This document shows, one piece after another, positions 55,029 through 64,000 of a stretch of 64,000 nt of DNA. The notes beneath the pieces were generated by a model that saw only the letters and a list, made by a program, of their open reading frames with translations, was not told the origin of the DNA and ran no database searches. Each line of letters begins with the position of its first letter. The stretch's first letter is position 1. This DNA is from Planctomycetota bacterium (lineage in GTDB: Bacteria > Planctomycetota > Phycisphaerae > Sedimentisphaerales > Anaerobacaceae), in assembly GCA_025459125.1 (NCBI GenBank), contig JALORE010000001.1, positions 34,766 to 98,765 of the forward strand, in the 5' to 3' direction. The position numbers and the translations under genes are program-made.

Positions 55029-56396
55029 TTACGAAATGGTGATTGCCGAGCTCAGGATCCTGGCCAGCTGGTTGTCCAGGACCACCCTGTTGCGCGTCGG
55101 GTCCGTGATCCCGATATCGTACATGCCAGGGACGGCCATTGCGCGCTTGCCGAGCTCCTGCCAAATCACGTCGTCGCCGATGCCCAGGGCGTTGATGTAG
55201 CCGCTGATTGCCGAGGCCACCTGCGTCGCCACGTCGGTCTGGGAGTAACCGGAGCGGACGGTGATGTTCGCATCGAAGGCCATCTGGATGATCGTCGGAA
55301 CCAAAACCCGCACCAACACACCCGCCGAGCGGTACCCGGGGTAGTTGATCCGGTCGGCCGGGTCTCCGTCGATGATCTTCTGGCACTCGGCAATCAGACC
55401 CGTGAAGTAGGTGCAGGTCTCGGTCACGGTGTCGCCGGTCGACAGCCCGGTGGCCAACTTGATGTGCCCGGACGCGGGGTTGATCGTGTAGTCGGTGTTG
55501 AGAACCAGCGGCACGGTGTTCTTTTTCAGAACAAACGTGTTCTCGATCTTGATCGGCTTGCGGCCGTAGAGATCCACCTCGCCACCCACGGCGGAAGAGA
55601 CAACCACCTCGTCCACCACGCTCGCCACCGACTCGGCAGTGCCTGAGCCATCATCGATGTAGATGATCACGTTGCCCGGGTGCACCTCATCTTCCACAAC
55701 CGAGGCGAACGCCACGCTCTTGCCGGAAACCGTGTCCTCGGCCGTAAGGGCCGCGTAGGTCAAAGCAAGGTTGGTGGCCCTGCTCAAGCTCTTGGCAAAC
55801 AGCTTGATGCGGGTTCGGAAGCTATCGTCCTTCTCGATGTCGTCGCCGTTGGTCAGTTGCGCGGGGTTGCTCACGGTGTCCACGCCCGAGGGCTTGGACA
55901 CGAAGGCCCTGATCGTCTCGGGCGCGACGTTGTAGGCGGTCCCGGGCTCCGATGCGGTGATCTGGATCGAGCCGCTGACCGAGGCCCCGTCGGCGATCTG
56001 GCCCTCGGCAGTCGTGACGAACTTCAGAGCGGCTGTCCCGGCGGTCGCCGGCACCTGAACCTGCGTCCCCTGGGGGATGCCGATGGCCCCGATGGTCCCC
56101 GTCCGGCCAAACACCACTGCTCCCGTGGCCTTCTTGGCAGGGTTCCGGCTGATGAGCGCGGGGTTGAGCTTTTTCGCCTCGGCATCGAGGTCCGGGCCAA
56201 CGGCATTGTCGATGTCGTAGATGTCCAGCACCTTGCCCATCGCATACCACTGGTCATCATCCTCGCGGGCCGCAGCCGCGAGCACCTGGTTGACCGAGGA
56301 TGTCTCGACGAGATCCGTCAGGTCGGTCCTGGCCACCACCCGGTTGCGCATGCGCTCCAGGATCTGCTTGTACCGCTTGATCTGTAGCTGCCCCAT
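55029..56396 (-). CDS. Baseplate J-like protein
   Basis: ATGAVVFGRTGTIGAIGIPQGTQVQVPATAGTAALKFVTTAEG...YNVAPETI. Confidence 0.85.
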   Translation of the reverse strand: MGQLQIKRYKQILERMRNRVVARTDLTDLVETSSVNQVLAAAAREDDDQWYAMGKVLDIYDIDNAVGPDLDAEAKKLNPALISRNPAKKATGAVVFGRTGTIGAIGIPQGTQVQVPATAGTAALKFVTTAEGQIADGASVSGSIQITASEPGTAYNVAPETIRAFVSKPSGVDTVSNPAQLTNGDDIEKDDSFRTRIKLFAKSLSRATNLALTYAALTAEDTVSGKSVAFASVVEDEVHPGNVIIYIDDGSGTAESVASVVDEVVVSSAVGGEVDLYGRKPIKIENTFVLKKNTVPLVLNTDYTINPASGHIKLATGLSTGDTVTETCTYFTGLIAECQKIIDGDPADRINYPGYRSAGVLVRVLVPTIIQMAFDANITVRSGYSQTDVATQVASAISGYINALGIGDDVIWQELGKRAMAVPGMYDIGITDPTRNRVVLDNQLARILSSAITIS

Positions 56397-56406
56397 GGGG
56401 TCTCCC

Positions 56407-58290
56407 CTACGTCAGAGCGCGCGACATCACCCGCGCGGCGTTGAATCCTTTGGGCTTCACCGTTGCCTCCAACTCCACCTCATCGTTGACCACTGACAGC
56501 CGGTAGTTGACCAGCTGATCCACCCGCGGATCGGCGATGAGTTGCTGGCGCACCTCAAACGCGGTGTCGGCTTTGGTGTCCTTCCACTGCAGAGCTCCTA
56601 CCAACCGAGGCAGTCCCACCCCGGGGTATAGGATGTTCTCGCCACGGGTAGTTCGCAGTCGCGTTGACAGCGCCTGCGCGAGGTTGTTGAAGCCCGAGAT
56701 CTTCTCCGCGTCGGTCGAGCCGTGGGCAGCATCGACCTTCCAGCCGTACTGGCCCTTGCCGATCTTCACCAGCAGCAGCTCCCGGCCGAGATGCTCCTCG
56801 GCCTGGCTGTCGCCCAGGGGTACCGCCCCTGTCGACAGGACCATGCTCGTGGCGTTGGCGGTGGTCACCGGGATCATGATCGGGGCCCCCACCTTGAGCG
56901 TCCCGGGGATGTTGGCGTTGGCCGTGATGTACGGCGGCTTCAGATCGTTGATCATCGCCAGCTCGGGCCACCGTCGGGCATCCCCCAGGTATCTCGCGGC
57001 CAGGCTCTGAAGCGTATCGCCCTGCCCAACGACTCGCTCGGCAAACCCGGTGTACCTCCGGGGGTCGAAACGGTCCCCCGGCAACGGCAGCGCCTGACGC
57101 TTGAGGTCCCCGGGCTTGATCGGACCAAACGCATCGCCGATGGGCATCGCCCCCCCGGACGCGGCGGCCGTGGCGGCCTTCTCCTCGATCTGTTCCTGGT
57201 ACTGGGCGCTGCCGATTTCGATCTCGGCCGGGTCATCGGGAGCGCTGAGTCGGTTGTACTTGTCCACCATCGCCGACCAGCTGGCGCGGAAGTGGTCGCG
57301 CGTAGCTACTCCCAGGGAATCCATCTGGTCTCCCAGTTGACGAAACGTCTGGCATACGTCCGCTGGTAGAGACAGAACGTCCTCGAACAGATCGGCCGTC
57401 GACTCCAGAACCCCGCTCACGGCGTCCAGGAACCGCGCTGGCAGGTCGAAGAAGTCCTTGACCCCGTTCACCAGGTCATCAGCCGCTTGGATGATGCTGC
57501 CGATGTCGTCAATGATCGAGGCGATATTCTGAACAAACTGCTTCAGTTCATTGAGTGCGGCCGTGACATCGTCGACGAGCGCCTTGATCGACTGGATCGT
57601 GTCCCGGATCTGGCTGATCGTGTCCTTGATCTTCTGGAACAGCGACCGCTCATCGGGCGCCACATAGATCAGCGCCGAAGCTGGCCCAATCACTTTCAAG
57701 GCAATGTCGTAGCGGTAGGTCACCCGCTCGCGGCCCACGTCACGACTGAGACGGAAGTGGACCGGCACCACCTCCACATGGATCTGTTCCTTTTGGATGT
57801 GCAGCTCCATGCGCGTTTTGTCGGCGGTCTTGGGGTCCTGCACCAGCTGGGAGTACCCCTCGAAACAGCGGTTGGCCAAGATCCAGAAGGCCATCTGACC
57901 AGACACCTCCTGGAGGTTCCCGCCGTATTCGCCGAGGCTCGAAGTGAACTTCGTCAGCGACGGAGCGACGGTGACCGTCTGTTGTTTGCGCAGCTTGAAC
58001 CCGGTTGTCCCGCCGATGGTGATGTCCGCTATGACGATCCCTCCCGGTTCCACCACCACTCCGCTTTCCTGCTGCGGTGTCAGCTGTGACGCAAACGGGA
58101 GCGTGTACTCGAAGCGGTCGGGACTGATGGGCAACGGGAACAAGGCCGTTCCATCGCTGCCAACTGGGCCCACGTTGCTTTCGCCGTCGACCACCAGGCG
58201 GAACACCCACGCGAGGTTCTTGTAATAACGGTCGTCCTGGGTGATGCCCTGTCGGAGGTCTTCTTTGATCTCGTCGAGTATCGAGGCCAT
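56407..58290 (-). CDS. LysM-containing baseplate/tail protein
   Basis: RVVGQGDTLQSLAARYLGDARRWPELAMINDLKPPY. Confidence 0.75.
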   Translation of the reverse strand: MASILDEIKEDLRQGITQDDRYYKNLAWVFRLVVDGESNVGPVGSDGTALFPLPISPDRFEYTLPFASQLTPQQESGVVVEPGGIVIADITIGGTTGFKLRKQQTVTVAPSLTKFTSSLGEYGGNLQEVSGQMAFWILANRCFEGYSQLVQDPKTADKTRMELHIQKEQIHVEVVPVHFRLSRDVGRERVTYRYDIALKVIGPASALIYVAPDERSLFQKIKDTISQIRDTIQSIKALVDDVTAALNELKQFVQNIASIIDDIGSIIQAADDLVNGVKDFFDLPARFLDAVSGVLESTADLFEDVLSLPADVCQTFRQLGDQMDSLGVATRDHFRASWSAMVDKYNRLSAPDDPAEIEIGSAQYQEQIEEKAATAAASGGAMPIGDAFGPIKPGDLKRQALPLPGDRFDPRRYTGFAERVVGQGDTLQSLAARYLGDARRWPELAMINDLKPPYITANANIPGTLKVGAPIMIPVTTANATSMVLSTGAVPLGDSQAEEHLGRELLLVKIGKGQYGWKVDAAHGSTDAEKISGFNNLAQALSTRLRTTRGENILYPGVGLPRLVGALQWKDTKADTAFEVRQQLIADPRVDQLVNYRLSVVNDEVELEATVKPKGFNAARVMSRALT

Positions 58291-58293
58291 CGG

Positions 58294-59430
58294 CTACTCC
58301 GTCTTGACCTTCGTGGAAAGCCAGGTTGCCATCGCCCCCTGCAGCTGTGCCGCTGCCGACCCGTAGTCCTGCCAGGCGGTCTTGAGAGCCTCGAACGCGG
58401 CCTTCAGCGGGGCCAGCGGTCCGATGCAGGCGGCAGACAAAGCCTGGTACTGCGCGACGTTCACGCCCGCCAGTGAGACACAGGCTGCCAGGTACGGTGT
58501 CAGGCCCGCATTCAGCTCAGTCCCCTTGATCCCGGCGCTAGCCGCGGACGAGCTTCCCAGAGCCACCTGCCCTACCAGGCCAATGGCCGGGGAGGTCACG
58601 GTGATCGCCGAGACGGCCTTGGCTTCGAGCTTGGCCTGGGCGTCGAGGGTGATCGTCTTGCTGGCCTTGTCCATCTCGATCTTGTCCGCGCCCCCGTCGA
58701 CGAGCGTGATCTTGCCCGTGTTGTCCAGCTCGACCCAGCTCTCGTCGCTGCCGTCGGTGGTGACGAGCTTGAGCTTGCCAGCCGCGCCCGAGGCGCTCTG
58801 TTCCACGCCCGACGGCCCGAGCTCGGGGTTGGCAGCCCCCCTCGCGTCGATGGTGAGGTTTCCCTCGTCATCCCATTCGATCAGCACCCCGTTGTGACGC
58901 ATGCGCTTAGTGCGACCGTCAGCCTCCTTCGTCTCTCTCCGCGACTTCGGATGCGGTAGACAGAACGGCAGGACCACCGGCTGATGGATGTCGCACTCCA
59001 TGAAGCCCACGATCACCTGATCTCCGTCGAGCGCCTCGGCCGGCGTGGGTTGCTCCCCCTGCTCCATCGGCGGCTCCGTGGCCATAATCCCGCCTTCGAT
59101 GTTCTGCGAGCACCCGCGGGGGATGTAGGTGTCCTCGTCGAACAATCCCATAGCCCGCTGCGCGACTGGCACCCGATAGAGCGTGCGCGTCTGCCGGCCA
59201 AATACCCGGACATCGCAACACACGGTCCGCATGCCATCGGCGGTCCATCCGCGCTCGGCCCAGCCGGCATCGTCGGTGTAGTAGACCTTGAGCACGGTCG
59301 CCCGGGCCATCCATCCGCCGGCGCTGCCCCAGCTCGGGACGCCAGCCATCCATGTCGGAACAGCCGCCTGCAGGACCGTCCCGTCGTCGAGCTGACACGG
59401 GCTGTATGGATCTATCAGGTCCATCACCAC
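58294..59430 (-). CDS. Baseplate spike (gpV/VgrG-type OB domain)
   Basis: DGDQVIVGFMECDIHQPVVLPFCLPHP; MRHNGVLIEWDDEGNLTIDA. Confidence 0.7.
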   Translation of the reverse strand: MVMDLIDPYSPCQLDDGTVLQAAVPTWMAGVPSWGSAGGWMARATVLKVYYTDDAGWAERGWTADGMRTVCCDVRVFGRQTRTLYRVPVAQRAMGLFDEDTYIPRGCSQNIEGGIMATEPPMEQGEQPTPAEALDGDQVIVGFMECDIHQPVVLPFCLPHPKSRRETKEADGRTKRMRHNGVLIEWDDEGNLTIDARGAANPELGPSGVEQSASGAAGKLKLVTTDGSDESWVELDNTGKITLVDGGADKIEMDKASKTITLDAQAKLEAKAVSAITVTSPAIGLVGQVALGSSSAASAGIKGTELNAGLTPYLAACVSLAGVNVAQYQALSAACIGPLAPLKAAFEALKTAWQDYGSAAAQLQGAMATWLSTKVKTE

Positions 59431-60902
59431 GACTCCTGGTAGCGGCCACTGACCCGCTCGACCATGTCCAGCAGGCTCGCATCATCGCCCTTCCATCCTC
59501 GGGTCACCGTGGCCACCGTGGATGTCCGCGGACCAGAAGATCCGTCGCTGGACCACTGGAAGGTGTGGTCAACTCCCTCGACATAAGCCTGCAATGAGGT
59601 CTCGGGGTCGCCCGTATCCAGAATCAGCCTGGTGCCGATGCGCAGCTCTGGCAACATGCACCCGAACGTGACACTGCCAGACAGGAAATAGGGGTTGGGG
59701 CCAAACCAGTCGGCCAACATCCTCTGCCAGTCCTTGCGGTCGCTGATCCACTCTCCCGGGGCCCCCTGAGCGATGTAGATGGTGCTCTCGGAGTAGGGTT
59801 TCACCCCGAAGTTGGTGATGTCCGGTTTCGACCAAATGGGCGGGGCCAGAGCCGTGGACTCGGCGTTGGTGCCGAACGTGAAGTCGGCGCTCAGATCGAA
59901 GATCGTGAACCGCTCGTGCCCAGCGCGTCCAAGGTCGCGTTCTGTGACCAGCCACGTCGGGACGTACAGCGTTGGCAGGTCGAACCACGGGCTCGATCTG
60001 CCGGCGATGGTGTTGACATAGGGGCGCTCTCGGATCTCGGCATAGATGTCGACCTTGCTGCGCCCCCCTGCGGGCTCGGCATCGTACCTCCATTCGTTCA
60101 GTAACGGATTGCACCACTGGCCTAGCAGCTGGTGCAGACTTTGACCGGGCTGGGTCCAGAGGTTCATGTTGAACAGCGCCCCCCGCAGTGGGCCCTTGGT
60201 GTTGATCTTGAGCATCTCCGAGAACCGAGACGATCCGGTCAGAGACTTGAGGGCCGGCGGCAGCGACCAGGCGCTGCGCGTGGTGGAGCTCCCCTGATGG
60301 AATGTCGCCTCGGTCAGGATCTTGAACATCTCATCCGGGCGGCCACCGATGTTGTGCTTGACCGCGTTGGTGTTGATGCCGACGGTATACTCGCGCAGGC
60401 TCTGCACGTTCATCTGATTCCAGGCGATCATCGTCTCGAACAGCGCCCCGTGGTCTCGCCCGGACAATGAGATGGTCCTGACGGTGGCGCCCCCGGCGCT
60501 AGATCGACCTTCGCGGACCGTGTCCAGCACCCCCCGGCCCAGAGGCATCAGCAGGTTGTTCCGCAGGACGAACAGATCCACCCAGTCGCCATCAACGAGG
60601 TCCCCGCCGATGGCGTCCAGCGTCGAGAGCTTCCCGAGCTTGACCACCGCGCTCCACGTCCCGGACGGCTGCCCCAGGCGCTTGCTCCAAGTGAACTGCG
60701 TGACAGTGCCCTCGCTGGTGTCGCGCTCCCACGTCAGATACCGCGGCGACGAGCTCTTGCGCTTGGTGAACACCGGGTCGTTCGAGTGGGGGTACACATG
60801 CAGCCCCACCCTGTACGACGGACGGATTACGCGGCTGTCATGGGATGTCGCCCGGACTCCATCCAGTAGGAGCAGCCCGCCTGATCCCTCGCGCTCGATC
60901 AT
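59424..60902 (-). CDS. Baseplate hub/late-control-type protein
   Basis: Position between TMP and spike; RIGTRLILDTGDPETSLQAYVEGVDHTF. Confidence 0.55.
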   Translation of the reverse strand: MIEREGSGGLLLLDGVRATSHDSRVIRPSYRVGLHVYPHSNDPVFTKRKSSSPRYLTWERDTSEGTVTQFTWSKRLGQPSGTWSAVVKLGKLSTLDAIGGDLVDGDWVDLFVLRNNLLMPLGRGVLDTVREGRSSAGGATVRTISLSGRDHGALFETMIAWNQMNVQSLREYTVGINTNAVKHNIGGRPDEMFKILTEATFHQGSSTTRSAWSLPPALKSLTGSSRFSEMLKINTKGPLRGALFNMNLWTQPGQSLHQLLGQWCNPLLNEWRYDAEPAGGRSKVDIYAEIRERPYVNTIAGRSSPWFDLPTLYVPTWLVTERDLGRAGHERFTIFDLSADFTFGTNAESTALAPPIWSKPDITNFGVKPYSESTIYIAQGAPGEWISDRKDWQRMLADWFGPNPYFLSGSVTFGCMLPELRIGTRLILDTGDPETSLQAYVEGVDHTFQWSSDGSSGPRTSTVATVTRGWKGDDASLLDMVERVSGRYQESW

Positions 60903-63202
60903 CGGCTACCCCCGCCTCTGGCCCCCGGGGGTTTCAGAACCGGGATGTTCCCGCGGAGGATATCCCAGAGCGTGATCTTTCCCTTGGCCAGCGCGTCGAG
61001 CGCCCCCACCCACCGCTGCATGATCCCCACGACCGATGTCAGCTCTTTGTTGAAGTTGGCCAGCGTTCTCACGCTGGCGATGCCGACCTTTTCCAGGCCG
61101 ACGAAAGTCGAAGCCATGCTCGCACCCACCCCAACCCTCTGAGACTCCAACCCGGCAGAGGTCACAGCCAGGCCGGCGCCCCGACGGGCGAGTCCCTTGG
61201 CCCCGGTGGTCAGCATACCCTCCAGTCCAGCTCGCTCGCCCTTGTCCCCGGCCCCCTGCTCGGACATGATCATGGCGATCCTGGCCCGAAAGTCCTCGGG
61301 CGTGCCCCCCTCTTGCATCGCTCGCAGAATCCCCTCGGCCCCGCCCCCTGCTCCGCCGCTGATGGGCATCGAGCCTCCGTATTGCCCAATGAGTCGGGAC
61401 ATGGCAAACGCACGGCCCTTGAGGATGTCCTCCGGGCCTCTGGCGCCAGCGATCTCTAGACCGGTGGTGCCCTGCTGGATTTGCTGGAACAGGTTGAGCA
61501 ATATCTCCGGAGACATCCCCTGCGTCTGGAGTTTCTCCATGGCCCGGATGTAACTCATCGGGCCTTCTTCAGGGTTATAGCCAGCCGCTCGCGCCATCAG
61601 CATGTCTGCCGGACTCTGAATACCTTTGAAACCCAGCTGCTGGGCAGAGCGGTTGAGGTTCTGTAGCAACGCCCCCCGCTGGTTCTTCTCCACCCCCAGC
61701 GCCCCGAGCATGGCCGTGCTGCGGGTGGCAGAGACCATCAGTTGCCCGATATCCCGGATCCGCAGCCCGCGCGTGAGCCCCTCCTCGCCCATCTGCACCA
61801 GCTGTTCCAGGTACTCGGGTACCAAACTCCCCTTCAGCCCCTGCTCGGTCGCGGCCTTGAGCACGCCCGCCAGGCCAGCTCCCGCGCCAAAGCCACCCAG
61901 CCGTCCAAACCTGCCAGAGGTCTGCATGTTCACGCCGAAGCCGACGTTGGCCGCCATCGCCACGTCAGCCTGTCTCTGGGCATTGGCCGTCGCGACCCCC
62001 CCGCGGGCACGCATGAACTGGCCAAGCATCTGCTGAGTCTGCTCTGGCCCGGCCCCGTACTCGACTCCGAACCCAGGGGAAAACATCCCTGTGCCACCCA
62101 TGCCCCCGGCGGCCTCGGCAAACTTCTTCCAGTTTTCCTTAACCAGCTCCATTCTGGCTGTCGCGAAACGGTCCTCTGCCGTCTGCACCTTCTTGGCAAG
62201 GGCTTTCCCACCCTTGCCGGCACCGCGCTCTATCCCAGCGGACAGGTCTCCATACGAAGCCACGTCCGCCTCCAATACCCGTCCGCCCATGCCGGTCCAG
62301 GCAGGGGGGCCTCCCTCTCCGCGGATCATCACGCCACCACCGGGCAGCTTTTTCCCCCCGGTGATTGCTCTCCCTTTGCCCGGAAGAAATGCCCCGCCAA
62401 TGCCGCCCATGCTGATGAAGGTGCTGGTCAGTTCCTCCTGGGACATATCCCGGTAGACTTCGCCTCGCCTCGCCGCCTCTGCTGCGCCCTTGGCCGCCGC
62501 GTATTCTCTTGCCTGTTTGGTCGCGCCGATGGTCCTGTTCAATTCCCTCAGACGCTCTCCCCTGCCAAACACATCCCCGCCGCCAGCCCAAAAGAGATTG
62601 GCGAGCTTGGAGCGGTCAAATCCGACAGCCGACTGAAACATCCCCTGCCCGGCCTGCAGCGCCCCAGCGGCTGCACCCCCCAAGAACGGAATCGCCCCCA
62701 GCATCGAGGAAAGCCCGCCCATGCCCGGCATCAAGAAAGGCGCCGCCATCGCCCCGCCAAATCGCCTGGCAGCCCCCCCTAGCCAGGCGCCAGCCACCCT
62801 CGGCATCATCCCCGGGCCGGTCGGGATGTACTGCGCCAGTCCCGCACCCTGGGCCATCCCGGCCACGAATCCCTGCCGGCGTTGCTGACGACGGTCGAAC
62901 TCTCCGTAGGCACCCTTTAGGCTGTCGATGGTGCCCTTGAGAGCCACCGCCTGAGCGCGGCTGTCCTTGAGGTTCTTGGACAGCTGCTTGAAAGCATCCG
63001 AGCCCCGCTCGACCCCCTTCATCGAGCTGACGAGCTTGAGCTGCTCGTCGACCAACCGCTTCAACTCCCGCTGGCTTTCGTTGACCGCTCGCTTGAACTC
63101 GCGGGGGGCCATTGGCGAAAAAGCATCACGCGCGGCCTTCCCGGCAGCCTTCAGGTCGCGAGCGTCGGCTTTGATTTTGATGTTCGTCGTCTGGTCGGCC
63201 AT
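60899..63202 (-). CDS. Tail tape measure protein
   Basis: MADQTTNIKIKADARDLKAAGKAARDAF...; Gly/Ala-rich hydrophobic centre. Confidence 0.85.
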   Translation of the reverse strand: MADQTTNIKIKADARDLKAAGKAARDAFSPMAPREFKRAVNESQRELKRLVDEQLKLVSSMKGVERGSDAFKQLSKNLKDSRAQAVALKGTIDSLKGAYGEFDRRQQRRQGFVAGMAQGAGLAQYIPTGPGMMPRVAGAWLGGAARRFGGAMAAPFLMPGMGGLSSMLGAIPFLGGAAAGALQAGQGMFQSAVGFDRSKLANLFWAGGGDVFGRGERLRELNRTIGATKQAREYAAAKGAAEAARRGEVYRDMSQEELTSTFISMGGIGGAFLPGKGRAITGGKKLPGGGVMIRGEGGPPAWTGMGGRVLEADVASYGDLSAGIERGAGKGGKALAKKVQTAEDRFATARMELVKENWKKFAEAAGGMGGTGMFSPGFGVEYGAGPEQTQQMLGQFMRARGGVATANAQRQADVAMAANVGFGVNMQTSGRFGRLGGFGAGAGLAGVLKAATEQGLKGSLVPEYLEQLVQMGEEGLTRGLRIRDIGQLMVSATRSTAMLGALGVEKNQRGALLQNLNRSAQQLGFKGIQSPADMLMARAAGYNPEEGPMSYIRAMEKLQTQGMSPEILLNLFQQIQQGTTGLEIAGARGPEDILKGRAFAMSRLIGQYGGSMPISGGAGGGAEGILRAMQEGGTPEDFRARIAMIMSEQGAGDKGERAGLEGMLTTGAKGLARRGAGLAVTSAGLESQRVGVGASMASTFVGLEKVGIASVRTLANFNKELTSVVGIMQRWVGALDALAKGKITLWDILRGNIPVLKPPGARGGGSR

Positions 63203-63211
63203 CTGACTCCC

Positions 63212-63619
63212 CTAGTCGTCCAAGTCGGGCATCTCACCACGGGCGATCTGCCGCTCCCACTCGTCGGCCACGGGGTCACCAGTACGCCGTGGGACGCACC
63301 AGTTTTCGAGGCTCTCGTCCGCGTCTAGGGCCTGGAGGTCATCGTCGCGTTCGGAGAACAGCCGCTCCAGATCGGCTATCCTCGCCTCTGCATCGGGATC
63401 TGGCCCGTCAGCTAGAGCTCCCCGTAGTCGCGATAGATCATGTGCTGCGTCGCAGAAAAACTCCCTCAGAAGCCCTCCCTTGGTTTGGTCCTCGAAGTTC
63501 CCACCACGCTGCGCCTCGTACTTCCGGTCGTACCAGCTCTTGAGTCTCCCCCTGAGCGTCTCAGGCTCCAGCCTGGCCAGTGCCCTGATCTTCTCCAGAT
63601 CCGCGAAACGTGGCCTCAT
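63212..63619 (-). CDS. Tail assembly chaperone-like protein
   Basis: Directly upstream of tape measure gene; MRPRFADLEKIRALARLEPETLRGRLKSWYDRKYEAQ. Confidence 0.5.
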   Translation of the reverse strand: MRPRFADLEKIRALARLEPETLRGRLKSWYDRKYEAQRGGNFEDQTKGGLLREFFCDAAHDLSRLRGALADGPDPDAEARIADLERLFSERDDDLQALDADESLENWCVPRRTGDPVADEWERQIARGEMPDLDD

Positions 63620-64000
63620 GCAAGGCCACCTCCGCATAGATCCGGTCCAGGATCTGCGGATCGTGCAAATTGGACAGCTTCTCCCCCATCGCCCACGGCG
63701 GTCTTTTTCGCCCACGGCGGTCTTTTCCCGAGGCTGACCGTCAAATGCGCGACCTTCTCTGTCATATCCAAGGTGTTCAGGTCCAACGCCTCCATCGGCA
63801 AGCCCCCGTTCATCTGCGCCCGGATCGTCCCCACCTGGGTCCTCATTCTGTAGGTCAAGATCCGGTTGACGAACGTGCCGTGCCAGCGCTTCCCCCGGTT
63901 GTCGGTGTAGTCGATCTCGAACTCGTACTCGGGTTGCATCTTCGGGTCAGATGCGATCTTCTCGTACTTGTCCTCGGACGCCTCGTCCTTCCCGTCGAGG
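63616..64000 (-). CDS. Tail protein upstream of chaperone, C-terminus frameshifted (5' end outside window)
   Basis: Frame open to the window edge; VSLGKRPPWA then shifted by perfect 19-bp duplication. Confidence 0.55.
   Translation of the reverse strand, partial: LDGKDEASEDKYEKIASDPKMQPEYEFEIDYTDNRGKRWHGTFVNRILTYRMRTQVGTIRAQMNGGLPMEALDLNTLDMTEKVAHLTVSLGKRPPWAKKTAVGDGGEAVQFARSADPGPDLCGGGLA

Noticed and set aside
1-64000. Defence island, toxin-antitoxin, CRISPR, retron, integrase or transposon
   Set aside because: I looked for characteristic motifs (reverse transcriptase YxDD, tyrosine recombinase RHRY, DDE transposase, spaced repeats) in the ORF translations and sequence and recognised none.

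Overview
The window is one contiguous stretch of a GC-rich tailed-phage (or prophage) genome. Essentially all supported genes lie on the minus strand, packed with 4-nt ATGA/GTGA start-stop overlaps; most long plus-strand ORFs look like antisense shadows. In the direction of transcription (right to left) the modules are: tail-assembly proteins and tape measure (64-60.9 kb); hub, spike, LysM and baseplate-J proteins (60.9-55 kb), suggesting a contractile tail; very large modular fibre/adhesion proteins (55-40.8 kb); holin/spanin lysis cassette (40.5-39.3 kb); recombination module with a PD-(D/E)XK nuclease, a putative annealase and an Hfq/Sm-like protein (38.8-36.3 kb); SF2 helicase; many small accessory and zinc-ribbon genes; replication module with an initiator carrying an internal iteron cluster, a DnaC-like loader and an orphan DnaB N-terminal domain (22.5-19 kb); ParB-methyltransferase; a terminator/promoter junction with UUCG hairpins (13.3 kb); M15-like lysin; large terminase (6.6-4.7 kb); and a ddrB/ParB-type polyvalent protein region (4.6-0 kb). 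Items I consider most worth follow-up: GTAAC iterons plus a pyrimidine tract inside the initiator gene (candidate origin); two 19-bp-offset tandem duplications that each break an otherwise in-frame gene; the DnaB-N domain fusion without a helicase; the phage Hfq-like ORF; and a recurrent GGYxxRHGxxYxYWY module in the terminase-proximal proteins. No tRNA, rRNA, CRISPR array, integrase or transposase was recognised. All family calls come from reading motifs, with no database search.
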